Shown here one piece after another: positions 9,908 to 17,668 of a stretch of DNA of 64,000 nt (positions are counted from its first letter, which is position 1; each line of letters starts with the position of its first letter). Below the pieces are notes generated by a model. It had not been told where the DNA came from. It worked only from the letters and a program-made list of their open reading frames with translations, and did no database searches. This DNA is from JBMYTN01 sp049604415 (GTDB lineage: Bacteria; Pseudomonadota; Alphaproteobacteria; Rhodospirillales; Rhodospirillaceae). The stretch covers positions 40,177 to 104,176 of the forward strand of contig JBMYTN010000012.1 of NCBI GenBank assembly GCA_049604415.1, read 5' to 3'. Position numbers and translations under genes: made by a program.

Positions 9908-12796
9908 ATGGAACTGGGACGGGGCCTGGGCCAATCCTTGCTAAACAAGCGCCGGAACAAGCGTCGCGGTGGTGCGGGCGAGCCTGATCAGGATCCGGGA
10001 GACTTCCTGGACAGCGATGGCCTGACCCCGGTCAGCCATGCGGATCCGGCCTTGGGCGAAGACGGTACCAACACCGCCGAGACTCCCCTGCCCACCCGCG
10101 CCCCGACCTTGGCCCAATCCTTAGAAAACAGCCCACCGCCCCGACCCCAGCCGGAAACCGCTCAGCCGGAGGCGCAAGAAGACGAGGAAGAGGGCTTGCG
10201 CTCCAGCACTTCGGCCCGCCGGGTTGCGGACCTGCTGTTGGGAGGTGGATCGGCCCCGCGCGCAGACCATAAACCGCTCCGACGCACGCCTGCTCCGCCC
10301 GATCCCAACCGCGCAACCCTGCCGCCGACGTTGGACAAGGCCTTGGCGGCCGCTCCAAGCCCGGCCCCAACCCCGGCAAAAGCGGTCGCCGAACCGCCCG
10401 CCCCCACCGCACCGGCACCGACGCAAGCCGAGCCCGCTTCTGACCCTGCCGCCGGAGCAACTGGGGGGGAGCCGCTGATGGCCGAAGCCCCTGAGACGCC
10501 GCCCCCAGCAGCACCAGCCAGCGCAGCGCCCACGCCGCCACCGGTTAAGGCCCCAACCCCACCTAAAGCGCCAAGCGCCACGCCCCCGGCAGCGGCCAAA
10601 CCTGCGCAAAAACCCGTGGTGACCCGGCAAAAAGCCCAACCGAAGCCGTTGCCCAAGCCAAAGCAGCCGCCCGCAGCCGCCAAGCCAGCACCGGCGGCAA
10701 AGGCGGCAGCCAAACCGGCCCCGACGCGCAAGCCGGTGGCCAAAACCATCCCGCCGGTCAAAGCCACGGTTCCGGCAAAGGAGCCCGCCAAAGAGGTCGC
10801 GAAGGACGTGCCAGCGGCAGCGCCCCGGCAAGCAGCCCCAGCGCGCCCGGTCGCCGCAAAACCGACGCCGCCCCCGAAAGTGGCACCAAGCCCGGCTCCG
10901 AAGGTGGCAGCTCCGGCTCCCACTCCAATTCCTGCCCCCGCCCCGGCATCGCCGGTGAAAACCGCTTTGACGACACCGTCGGTCATACAACCGGCGGCCA
11001 ATGCCCCCATCGAATTGCCTGCCGAACTGGCGACGGATCTGCCGGAGCCCGCAGAGGGCAGCACGGTGGACCGCGCCGCTCGGGTGCGCGCCCGGTTGGG
11101 GCGGCTGCTGGCCGAGCGCGGCCAAGTCACGCCGGATCAACTGACCCAGGCCGTGGCGGGGCAGAAGCGCTCCGGTGGTCTGTTTGGGGATGTGCTGGTC
11201 GGCATGGGCTTTGTGCCGGACCGGGTGTTGGCCGATGCTCTGGCCGAGGTGATCGGCATTCCGCGCTTCAGCCGGGACACCGTGCCGGACCCAGAAGTGA
11301 TGGATGTTCTGCCCCTCGAAGAACGGGAATCCCTGCGGGTTCTGCCCTTGGGGCTGGAGGATGGCGAGCTGACCGTCGCCATGGCCGATCCGGAAAATGT
11401 GGTGGCTCGGGACAGCCTGCTGCGGCGCTGGCCGCGCGGCACCAAGCTGACCGTGGTCCTGGCCACCGAAACCGAATTGCGTGTCGCCTCGGTGCGGGGC
11501 GCAGTGCCCAAGGTGTCCTTGGATGCGATTGTCGCGGAATTGGATCAAATGGCCGGTGGGTCCCCGGAACCGGAGACCGATGGCCCTGGAACCGCCGAGC
11601 CCGGCTTGGCCAGCACGGCCGCAGCGGGCCATCCGGTCGCCCGGTTGATCGATTCCGTGCTGGCCGATGCGGTGCGCAAGCGGGCCTCGGACATTCATTT
11701 TGAGCCCGAAGGCCGCCAGCTGCGCATTCGCCTGCGCATTGATGGTGTGCTCTGGGTGGTGCGCAGTTTGAACGCCCGGCATTGGCCAGCGGTGTCAGCC
11801 CGTCTGAAGCAAATGGCCAGCATGACGGTCGACGACCATCAAACCCCGCAACAAGGCCGGTTCTCCTATGCCTTGGGGACCCGGGCGCTTGAGGTGCGGG
11901 TTTCCAGCCTGCCGACGGTGGATGGTGAGAATGTTGTCCTGCGTCTGTTGGACCGGACCGCCACCCCGCCGACAATCGCCAGCCTTGGCTTCGCCGACAG
12001 CGCGGTGGCCAATCTGAAACGGCTGTCCTTGCGGCCCGAGGGCCTGATCATCGCCTGCGGCCCCACCGGATCGGGCACCACCACGACCCTTTATGCCTTG
12101 CTGGATCACCTGTCCGGCGATGACATCAACATCATGACCATCGAAGATCCGGTGGAATATGAGGTGCCGTTGGTGCGTCAGACCCAGCTCGACCCCAAGG
12201 GCAAGATGACCTATGCGGATGGCATTGCCGCCATTTTGCGCCAGGATCCGGATATTCTGATGGTCGGCGAGGTCCGGGATCCGGACACGGCGGCCATGGC
12301 GTTGCGCGCAGCGATGACCGGCCATCGGGTGCTGACCACCTTGCATGCCAATGATGCGGTGGGTGCGATTCCCCGACTGATTGATCTGGGCCTGCGCCCG
12401 GGCATGTTGGCGGGCAATCTGATCGCCGTGGTTGCCCAACGGCTGGTCCGGCGGCTGTGCACCAATTGCCGGGGCTCCCGCCCTGCGGACGAGGTTGAAC
12501 GTCGCATTCTCGGGGCCACGGGGGACAAAAAGCTGATGGTCGGCACCCCGAAGGGCTGCAGCCATTGCGGCGGCACCGGCTTCCGGGGCCGGGTGGCGAT
12601 AACGGAAATCCTGCCGATCACGCCGGATCTGGATTCCCTAATCGCCGATGGAGCCCCGATGGTTGATTTGCGCAGCGAGGCCCGCAAAGCCGCCCCGCGC
12701 AGCTTGGCCGATGACGGCCTGCGTCGGGTGCTGGAGGGCGATGTGACCGTGGCCGATCTCGCCCGCGCTGTGGATGTGTCCGCGCGCTTGGCATAA
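9908..12796 (+). CDS. GspE/PilB-family secretion ATPase with long Pro/Ala linker and altered Walker A
   Basis: The 962-aa protein has a basic N-terminus, about 340 residues of Pro/Ala/Lys low-complexity sequence, then a T2SSE_N (MshEN-like) domain at about 390-540. The AAA-type traffic ATPase core fills about 560-960. Core motifs present are SDIHFEPE, the Walker B-like ILMVGEVRDPDTA, the His box TGHRVLTTLHAND, and a tetracysteine zinc site (CTNC ... CSHC). The Walker A reads GPTGSGTTTTLY: the invariant Lys is Thr at residue 724 (ACC codon). There are no other type II or pilus genes nearby. The start is supported by GGAGAG 8 nt upstream. It may be a pseudo-ATPase, a regulator, or an enzyme using another residue; family membership is certain, activity is not. 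Confidence 0.9.
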   Translation: MELGRGLGQSLLNKRRNKRRGGAGEPDQDPGDFLDSDGLTPVSHADPALGEDGTNTAETPLPTRAPTLAQSLENSPPPRPQPETAQPEAQEDEEEGLRSSTSARRVADLLLGGGSAPRADHKPLRRTPAPPDPNRATLPPTLDKALAAAPSPAPTPAKAVAEPPAPTAPAPTQAEPASDPAAGATGGEPLMAEAPETPPPAAPASAAPTPPPVKAPTPPKAPSATPPAAAKPAQKPVVTRQKAQPKPLPKPKQPPAAAKPAPAAKAAAKPAPTRKPVAKTIPPVKATVPAKEPAKEVAKDVPAAAPRQAAPARPVAAKPTPPPKVAPSPAPKVAAPAPTPIPAPAPASPVKTALTTPSVIQPAANAPIELPAELATDLPEPAEGSTVDRAARVRARLGRLLAERGQVTPDQLTQAVAGQKRSGGLFGDVLVGMGFVPDRVLADALAEVIGIPRFSRDTVPDPEVMDVLPLEERESLRVLPLGLEDGELTVAMADPENVVARDSLLRRWPRGTKLTVVLATETELRVASVRGAVPKVSLDAIVAELDQMAGGSPEPETDGPGTAEPGLASTAAAGHPVARLIDSVLADAVRKRASDIHFEPEGRQLRIRLRIDGVLWVVRSLNARHWPAVSARLKQMASMTVDDHQTPQQGRFSYALGTRALEVRVSSLPTVDGENVVLRLLDRTATPPTIASLGFADSAVANLKRLSLRPEGLIIACGPTGSGTTTTLYALLDHLSGDDINIMTIEDPVEYEVPLVRQTQLDPKGKMTYADGIAAILRQDPDILMVGEVRDPDTAAMALRAAMTGHRVLTTLHANDAVGAIPRLIDLGLRPGMLAGNLIAVVAQRLVRRLCTNCRGSRPADEVERRILGATGDKKLMVGTPKGCSHCGGTGFRGRVAITEILPITPDLDSLIADGAPMVDLRSEARKAAPRSLADDGLRRVLEGDVTVADLARAVDVSARLA

Positions 12797-12851
12797 GATC
12801 TGTCTCGAAAGAGCCATTTGAAGCTTTCGCTAGGCCCCTGATTTAGGGAGA

Positions 12852-12909
12852 CTTTGACAGCTTACGAAGAGCTGTATACATTGTCGTACCAAAGATACAA
12901 CTGTCAAAG
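12852..12909 (+). promoter_or_regulatory. Promoter and palindromic operator of the toxin-antitoxin module
   Basis: A perfect 9-bp inverted repeat (CTTTGACAG at 12852-12860 and CTGTCAAAG at 12901-12909) flanks a plausible sigma-70 promoter: TTGACA at 12854, a 17-bp spacer, then TACATT at 12877. The right arm ends 6 nt before the antitoxin ATG. Self-repression of toxin-antitoxin operons by the antitoxin binding such palindromes is well known, so this is the likely autoregulatory operator. The arms are 49 bp apart start to start, so two dimers would be expected. Confidence 0.65.
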
Positions 12910-12915
12910 AATGAG

Positions 12916-13185
12916 ATGACAACGACCCCATATACACTGCGCTTGGACAACGAACTGCGCGAAGCGCTTGAACACGAGGCCCAGCTGGAGGAAAGACCCG
13001 CTGCACAACTTGCGGCCCGTGCCATCCGCTCTTTTGTGGACTCCAAAGCCGCAAAACGGGCTGCTATTGATGCGGCCTTAGCAGAAGCCGAACGCGGAGA
13101 GTTCATTACCCAAGAGGCGATGAACCGCTGGATTGACAGTTGGGGAACTGAAGAAGAACTCCCCATGCCAGACGTCGAGAGCTAA
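12916..13185 (+). CDS. CopG/ribbon-helix-helix-type antitoxin
   Basis: An 89-aa acidic protein beginning TTTPYTLRLDNELREALE, the beta strand plus first helix of a ribbon-helix-helix DNA-binding domain. A C-terminal tail (residues about 50-89) is rich in Ala and Glu and should wrap the toxin. It lies 7 nt upstream of a RelE/ParE-like toxin gene, the standard antitoxin-first order. Base composition around this pair is clearly more AT-rich than the flanking genes, suggesting acquisition by transfer. A perfect inverted repeat over its promoter fits autorepression. Confidence 0.85.
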   Translation: MTTTPYTLRLDNELREALEHEAQLEERPAAQLAARAIRSFVDSKAAKRAAIDAALAEAERGEFITQEAMNRWIDSWGTEEELPMPDVES

Positions 13186-13192
13186 ATCCATT

Positions 13193-13474
13193 GTGCGTAT
13201 TGTCTTTCTAAAAAGTACTCTCCAAGACGTCGCTTGGTTTCGATATTATTATCGGTCTGTCTTTCCAGAAGGTGAGCAATCAGCAAAGGCGCAGTTAAAA
13301 GCAACTCAATCTCTTCTGGCAGCCAATCCGTATATCGGCCATCCCTCTTTCACACGTCCTGGAGTGCGTGAATTACACTTACAAAAAACACCTTTCTCAC
13401 TAATTTATCGAGTTACTGAAACAAAAATTGAAATATTGCGTCTTTGGGATGAACGCCAAGGCAGCACCTATTGA
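13193..13474 (+). CDS. RelE/ParE-superfamily toxin
   Basis: A 93-aa basic protein read from a GTG 7 nt after the antitoxin stop; an upstream ATG in frame lies inside the antitoxin gene and gives an unlikely extension. Family features are the start RIVFLKSTLQDVAWFRYYY, the central helix pair, the GHPSFTRPGVRELHL strand and the C-terminal FSLIYRVTETKIEILRLWD, which is the ParE/RelE C-terminal sheet. Whether it cleaves mRNA (RelE) or poisons gyrase (ParE) cannot be told by eye. Codon use is AT-rich compared with the surroundings. Confidence 0.85.
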   Translation: MRIVFLKSTLQDVAWFRYYYRSVFPEGEQSAKAQLKATQSLLAANPYIGHPSFTRPGVRELHLQKTPFSLIYRVTETKIEILRLWDERQGSTY

Positions 13475-13584
13475 GGTATCACAAGATTGCGCTCCTGATC
13501 CTCGTTACCGATCTGGGCGAGGTCACCGGGGGGCGGCCTCAATTCCCAAACCGAATTTGCCTTCCAAACAGTGCGTCCGGAGCC

Positions 13585-15723
13585 CTACTCCGCCGCGCTT
13601 GCGCCGTCTTCCTGGCCATAGGTGATCACCGGGGGCACCTCGGACAGGGTGTCCAGTGGGATATGGCAGGCAATGCGGTGCCCGGTGCCGGTGTCCTGTT
13701 CCGGCGGGACTTCCTCGTCGCAGATCGGTCCCACCCGGCGCGGACAACGCCCGGCAAAGGGGCAGCCCTTGGGCCGGTCCATCACACTGGGCGGCTTGCC
13801 ATCGAGCACAATCCGGGTCTGGCGCGCCGTCGGATCGGGCACCGGAACCGCCGACAGCAAGGCTTCCGTATAGGGGTGATAGGGCGGGGCAAAGATCTCT
13901 TCGGTGGTGCCGAATTCCATGATCTTGCCCAGATACATCACCAAGACCTTGTCCGCCAGATAGCGCACCACCGCCAGATCATGGCTGATGAACAGCAAGG
14001 TGGTGGAGCGGTCCGATTGCAGGGTCGAGAGCAGATTGATGATCGCGGCTTGCACCGACACATCCAGCGCGCTGACCGGTTCATCGGCAATGATCACATC
14101 CGGATTGCCCGCCAAAGCCCGGGCAATGGCCACCCGCTGCTTTTGACCGCCGGACAGCTGGCGGGGTTTGCGTTTCAGGAACTCCGCAGGCAGGTTCACC
14201 GCCGCCATCAAATCCGACACAATCCGCCGGGTTTCCGCCCGGGCCTGCTGGGTTAAGCGCCGCAAGGGCCGCTCAATGGCATAGCCCACGGAATGGCTCG
14301 GGTTCAGGGTCGAATCCGGGTTTTGGAAGATCATCTGCAAGGAGCGGATCACGCCCTCGGAGCGCTGATCGACCTTCAAAGCCTCAATGGACTCGCCATC
14401 CAGCTCAATATTGCCCTCGGTGGCCACTTCCAGCCCGGTCAGGACCTTGGCCAGGGTCGATTTGCCGCAGCCACTTTCACCGACAATGGCCAAAGTCCGC
14501 CCGCGCTGGGCCTCAAAGGTCAGGCCGTCCAGCGCCTTGATTTCCAGAATATTGGCCTTGAGCAGGCCATGGCGCCGGGTCTCATAGGTTTTGCGCAGAT
14601 CCTCGACCTTCAGCACCGCCGCGTCGTCCTCGGTGCCGCTTTCCTCCGTATCGCCCGGCTGGCGCGACAGGGGCGGCAGATCGGCCAGGCGCAAACAGGC
14701 TGCAGAGTGGCGGGCAGATCCTTGGTCCGCACCCGTGATCGTCTGCAAGGTGACCCGGGATTGATCGCAGGTTCCGGCCAACGCATAGTCACAGCGCGGC
14801 TTGAAGACGCATTCCTGGGGCCGGTTGCGCGGCACCCGGACCATGCCCTTAATCGGCTCCAGCTTGACCGAGGTCTTATCGCCGCTCAGGGTCGGCACGC
14901 AGCACAGCAGACCCCGGGTATAGGGATGGCAGGGGGCGTCAAAAACGGCCTCGATCGGGCCTTCTTCCACCAGCTCTCCGGCATACATCACCCCGATCCG
15001 GTCGCAGATCCGGACCACCGTGCCCAGATTGTGGCTGATAAAGATGATCGCGGCATCGTGGCGTTTGCGCAGATCGCGGATCAGGTCGAGCACCGCAGCC
15101 TCGACGGTCACGTCCAGACCGGTGGTCGGCTCATCCAGGATCAACAGGGCCGGTTCGGCCATCAGCGCCATGGCGATCACCACCCGCTGCTGCTGACCGC
15201 CGGACAGCTGGTGCGGATAGCGCTCCATCATCCGTTCCGGGTCGGGCAGTTTGACCTCGCTGAGCATATCCACCGCGTGATCCCAAGCCGCCTTGCCCTG
15301 CTTGAGGCCATGGATCTCCATGACCTCGGTCAATTGCTGGCCCACGGTCAGGGTCGGGTTCAGGCTGCTCATCGGGTCCTGATAGACCATGGCAATGCGG
15401 TTGCCACGCAGGGAGCGCAACTGGTCATCGGGCAGGCCATACAGGTCGGTGCCTTCAAACAGCACCTGACCGCGCCGCACCCGCCCGGCTTGGCCGAGAT
15501 AGCGGATCGCCGCATAGGCCGCAGTGGATTTGCCACAGCCACTCTCGCCCACCAAGCCAAGGGCTTCGCCCCGGCGCAGGGAGAAGGACAGGCCGGGCAG
15601 GACTTCGACTTCCCCGGCCCGGGTGACATAGGAGACCGCCAGATCGCGCAGTTCGAGAACCGGCGGGGCCTCTGCGGGGGCCGAAGCGGCCCCGGGGGAG
15701 GGAGAAACGGTGGTATCAGTCAC
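13585..15723 (-). CDS. Oligopeptide/dipeptide ABC importer ATPase, fused double cassette
   Basis: The 712-aa protein fuses the two ATPases normally encoded as DppD and DppF, as in GsiA or YejF. Both cassettes are complete: Walker A GESGCGKST twice, signatures LSGGQQQR and LSGGQKQR, Walker B LLILDEPTTGLD and VIIADEPVSALD, and the oligopeptide-family C-terminal extensions with HPYT motifs. A Cys-containing region between them (CVFKPRCDYA) resembles the Fe-S or metal-binding OppD/F tail, and CPFAGRCPRR occurs at the end. The GTG start overlaps the end of the upstream permease gene by 8 nt, so translation is coupled. Confidence 0.93.
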   Translation of the reverse strand: MTDTTVSPSPGAASAPAEAPPVLELRDLAVSYVTRAGEVEVLPGLSFSLRRGEALGLVGESGCGKSTAAYAAIRYLGQAGRVRRGQVLFEGTDLYGLPDDQLRSLRGNRIAMVYQDPMSSLNPTLTVGQQLTEVMEIHGLKQGKAAWDHAVDMLSEVKLPDPERMMERYPHQLSGGQQQRVVIAMALMAEPALLILDEPTTGLDVTVEAAVLDLIRDLRKRHDAAIIFISHNLGTVVRICDRIGVMYAGELVEEGPIEAVFDAPCHPYTRGLLCCVPTLSGDKTSVKLEPIKGMVRVPRNRPQECVFKPRCDYALAGTCDQSRVTLQTITGADQGSARHSAACLRLADLPPLSRQPGDTEESGTEDDAAVLKVEDLRKTYETRRHGLLKANILEIKALDGLTFEAQRGRTLAIVGESGCGKSTLAKVLTGLEVATEGNIELDGESIEALKVDQRSEGVIRSLQMIFQNPDSTLNPSHSVGYAIERPLRRLTQQARAETRRIVSDLMAAVNLPAEFLKRKPRQLSGGQKQRVAIARALAGNPDVIIADEPVSALDVSVQAAIINLLSTLQSDRSTTLLFISHDLAVVRYLADKVLVMYLGKIMEFGTTEEIFAPPYHPYTEALLSAVPVPDPTARQTRIVLDGKPPSVMDRPKGCPFAGRCPRRVGPICDEEVPPEQDTGTGHRIACHIPLDTLSEVPPVITYGQEDGASAAE

Positions 15724-16654
15724 GCAGCGAAATCTCCCGAATGCCATCCGCCAGCAGATTGAGCCCCAGCACCAGGCTGGAAATCGCAATACAAGGGATC
15801 ACGGTCATATAGGGGAAGGAGAAGATCAAACCCCGGGTTTCAGCAATCATGGTGCCCCAATCGGGCGAGGAGCCCGGCGGACCGAGGCCCAGCACGCCCA
15901 ACACCCCAATGGTGATGATCACATAGCCCATGCGCAAGCAGGCATCGACGATCAGCGGCCCCCGGGCATTGGGCAGGATCTCCACAAACATAATATAGAG
16001 CGCCCGCTCGCCCCGCATTTTTGCCGCCGCGACATAATCACGCTCGCGTAGATCCAGCACCAGACCCCGCACGATCCGCATGATCGCGGGCGAGCTGGCA
16101 AAGGTCACCGCCAGGATCACATTGGCCCAGGAGCGGCCATAGAGCGCAATCACCAGCACATAGAGCAGGAAGGGCGGAAAGGCCAGGATCACATCGGCCA
16201 GACGGGCCAGGACCTCATCGACCCAGCCCCGGTAATAGGCCGCCGTCAGACCCATCAGGATCCCGACAGCATAGGCCGTCGCGGTGGCGACAAAGCCAAA
16301 GAACAGCACCAGCGAAGTGCCATGCATCAGGCGCGAGAGAATATCCCGGCCCAAATGATCGGTGCCGAGCAGGAACATGCCCGACCCGTCCGCCGCCTGG
16401 GTCAGCGGCTGGGCGATGGGCTGGATGGTCTGCATCGGATCAAACGGCGCGACCAGCGGGGCCAGGATCGCCACCAGGGTCCAGAAGCCGACAATGCCAG
16501 CCCCGATCATCGCCGACAGGCTTTCGCGCAACAGGCCGATCATGCGCAGAATAGTGGCCAAACGGCTCGGCTGGGCGGGGGCGTTAGGGGTCCCAGGGGC
16601 TTGCAAGGGTGCTTGCGGCGCCGAGGACTGCTCTTGGGGGGTCGTGGCGGTCAT
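15716..16654 (-). CDS. Peptide ABC importer permease, DppC/OppC type
   Basis: A 312-aa inner-membrane protein with a Gln/Pro-rich cytoplasmic N-terminus, the OppC N-terminal helix (about 50-75), the GTDHLGRDILSRLMHGTSLVL motif region typical of DppC, and five further helices. The EAA coupling loop is visible as AAKMRGERALYIMFVEILPN. It overlaps the DppB-like gene upstream by 4 nt (ATGA) and the double ATPase downstream by 8 nt. Nickel, dipeptide and oligopeptide systems share this fold, so the substrate is not assigned. Confidence 0.92.
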   Translation of the reverse strand: MTATTPQEQSSAPQAPLQAPGTPNAPAQPSRLATILRMIGLLRESLSAMIGAGIVGFWTLVAILAPLVAPFDPMQTIQPIAQPLTQAADGSGMFLLGTDHLGRDILSRLMHGTSLVLFFGFVATATAYAVGILMGLTAAYYRGWVDEVLARLADVILAFPPFLLYVLVIALYGRSWANVILAVTFASSPAIMRIVRGLVLDLRERDYVAAAKMRGERALYIMFVEILPNARGPLIVDACLRMGYVIITIGVLGVLGLGPPGSSPDWGTMIAETRGLIFSFPYMTVIPCIAISSLVLGLNLLADGIREISLRD

Positions 16655-17583
16655 GCGAAGCGGATCCTGGGATTGAGATAGGTGTAACCGATATCCGCAA
16701 TAGTCTGCGCGGTCACCACCAGGAAGACCGACACCAGCACGCAGGCCTCGATCAAATAAACGTCCATATTCAGCGCCGCATCCAGGATCAGCGTGCCGAA
16801 GCCCTTATAGGAGAAGAAGAACTCGGTCACGATGACGCCGGACAGCAACCATTGGACCTGCAGCATGATCACCGTAAAGGGCGCGATCAACGCGTTGCGC
16901 AGGGCGTGGCGGCGGATGACGATGCCAAAGGGCAGGCCCTTCAGGACGGCGGTGCGGATATAGGCCGATTGCATGACCTCGGCCATGGAGGCCCGGGTCA
17001 TCCGGGCGACATAGCCGACGTCATAAAGCACAAGGACAAGGACTGGCATCACCAAGGCTAAGGGGTCAAAGCCATCGGTCATCGCCGATGTGCCGGGCAG
17101 CCAACCAAGCCAGAACACAAACAAGACCACGAGAAGGGTGGCACTGGCGAATTCCGGCACACTGGTGGTCAGGATACAGCCGGTGGAGACAGTGCGGTCC
17201 AGCCTGGAGCCCTCCCGCATGCCCGCAAGCACACCGAGCATGATCGACAGCGGAATGATGATCGCCATCGCCACACCGCCCAGGATCGCCGTATTGCCCA
17301 GCCGTCGCCAGAGCACATCGGAAACTGGTGCCTTATAGATGATGGACTCACCGAAATCGCCGACGGCGGCATTGGCGAGCCAATCGCCATAGCGCACCAG
17401 AAAGGCACGGTTATAGCCGTTCTCTTCCAGCCAGATTTCACGTTGTTCTTCGAGGGAATAGGGTCCGAGCACCCGGACTGCAACATCTCCTGGGGAGGCC
17501 TCGAGGGCCAAGAACACCAGGAAACTGGCCAAAATCATGGTCAGGATCATGGAGCCCAGGCGTTTGCCGATAAAGGTCAACAC
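16651..17583 (-). CDS. Peptide ABC importer permease, DppB/OppB type
   Basis: A 310-aa protein starting LTFIGKRLGSMI, the standard amphipathic start of DppB proteins. There are six membrane helices, and the EAA loop is seen as RTAVLKGLPFGIVIRRHALRN. I chose a GTG 10 nt after a GGAGA ribosome site; another GTG 30 nt upstream would add ten residues lacking family similarity. A hairpin between this gene and the binding-protein gene probably lowers permease expression relative to the receptor. Confidence 0.9.
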   Translation of the reverse strand: MLTFIGKRLGSMILTMILASFLVFLALEASPGDVAVRVLGPYSLEEQREIWLEENGYNRAFLVRYGDWLANAAVGDFGESIIYKAPVSDVLWRRLGNTAILGGVAMAIIIPLSIMLGVLAGMREGSRLDRTVSTGCILTTSVPEFASATLLVVLFVFWLGWLPGTSAMTDGFDPLALVMPVLVLVLYDVGYVARMTRASMAEVMQSAYIRTAVLKGLPFGIVIRRHALRNALIAPFTVIMLQVQWLLSGVIVTEFFFSYKGFGTLILDAALNMDVYLIEACVLVSVFLVVTAQTIADIGYTYLNPRIRFA

Positions 17584-17627
17584 GACGGGGAGTTCTCCAA
17601 TACAAAAAAACACTCATAAAAGAAATC

Positions 17628-17653
17628 GGGGCACTTCCTGGTGGAAGTGCCCC
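17628..17653 (-). terminator. Hairpin between binding-protein and permease genes
   Basis: A perfect 11-bp inverted repeat, GGGGCACTTCC and GGAAGTGCCCC with a 4-nt loop, is followed on the minus strand by a T-rich stretch (TTTCTTTTAT). Such hairpins after the binding-protein cistron of ABC operons commonly act as partial terminators or 3' stabilisers, giving excess receptor over permease. Confidence 0.75.
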
Positions 17654-17668
17654 GGATCAAACCCCGAC

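Noticed and set aside
10121..11782. Minus-strand open frame of 553 codons opposite the GspE-like gene
   Set aside because: Antisense to a Pro/Ala-rich region, giving Arg/Gly/Cys-rich low-complexity translation; no domain.
13133..13192. ATG start for the RelE-like toxin inside the antitoxin gene
   Set aside because: The extra 20 residues lack family similarity, and the GTG start 7 nt after the antitoxin stop fits the usual toxin N-terminus.
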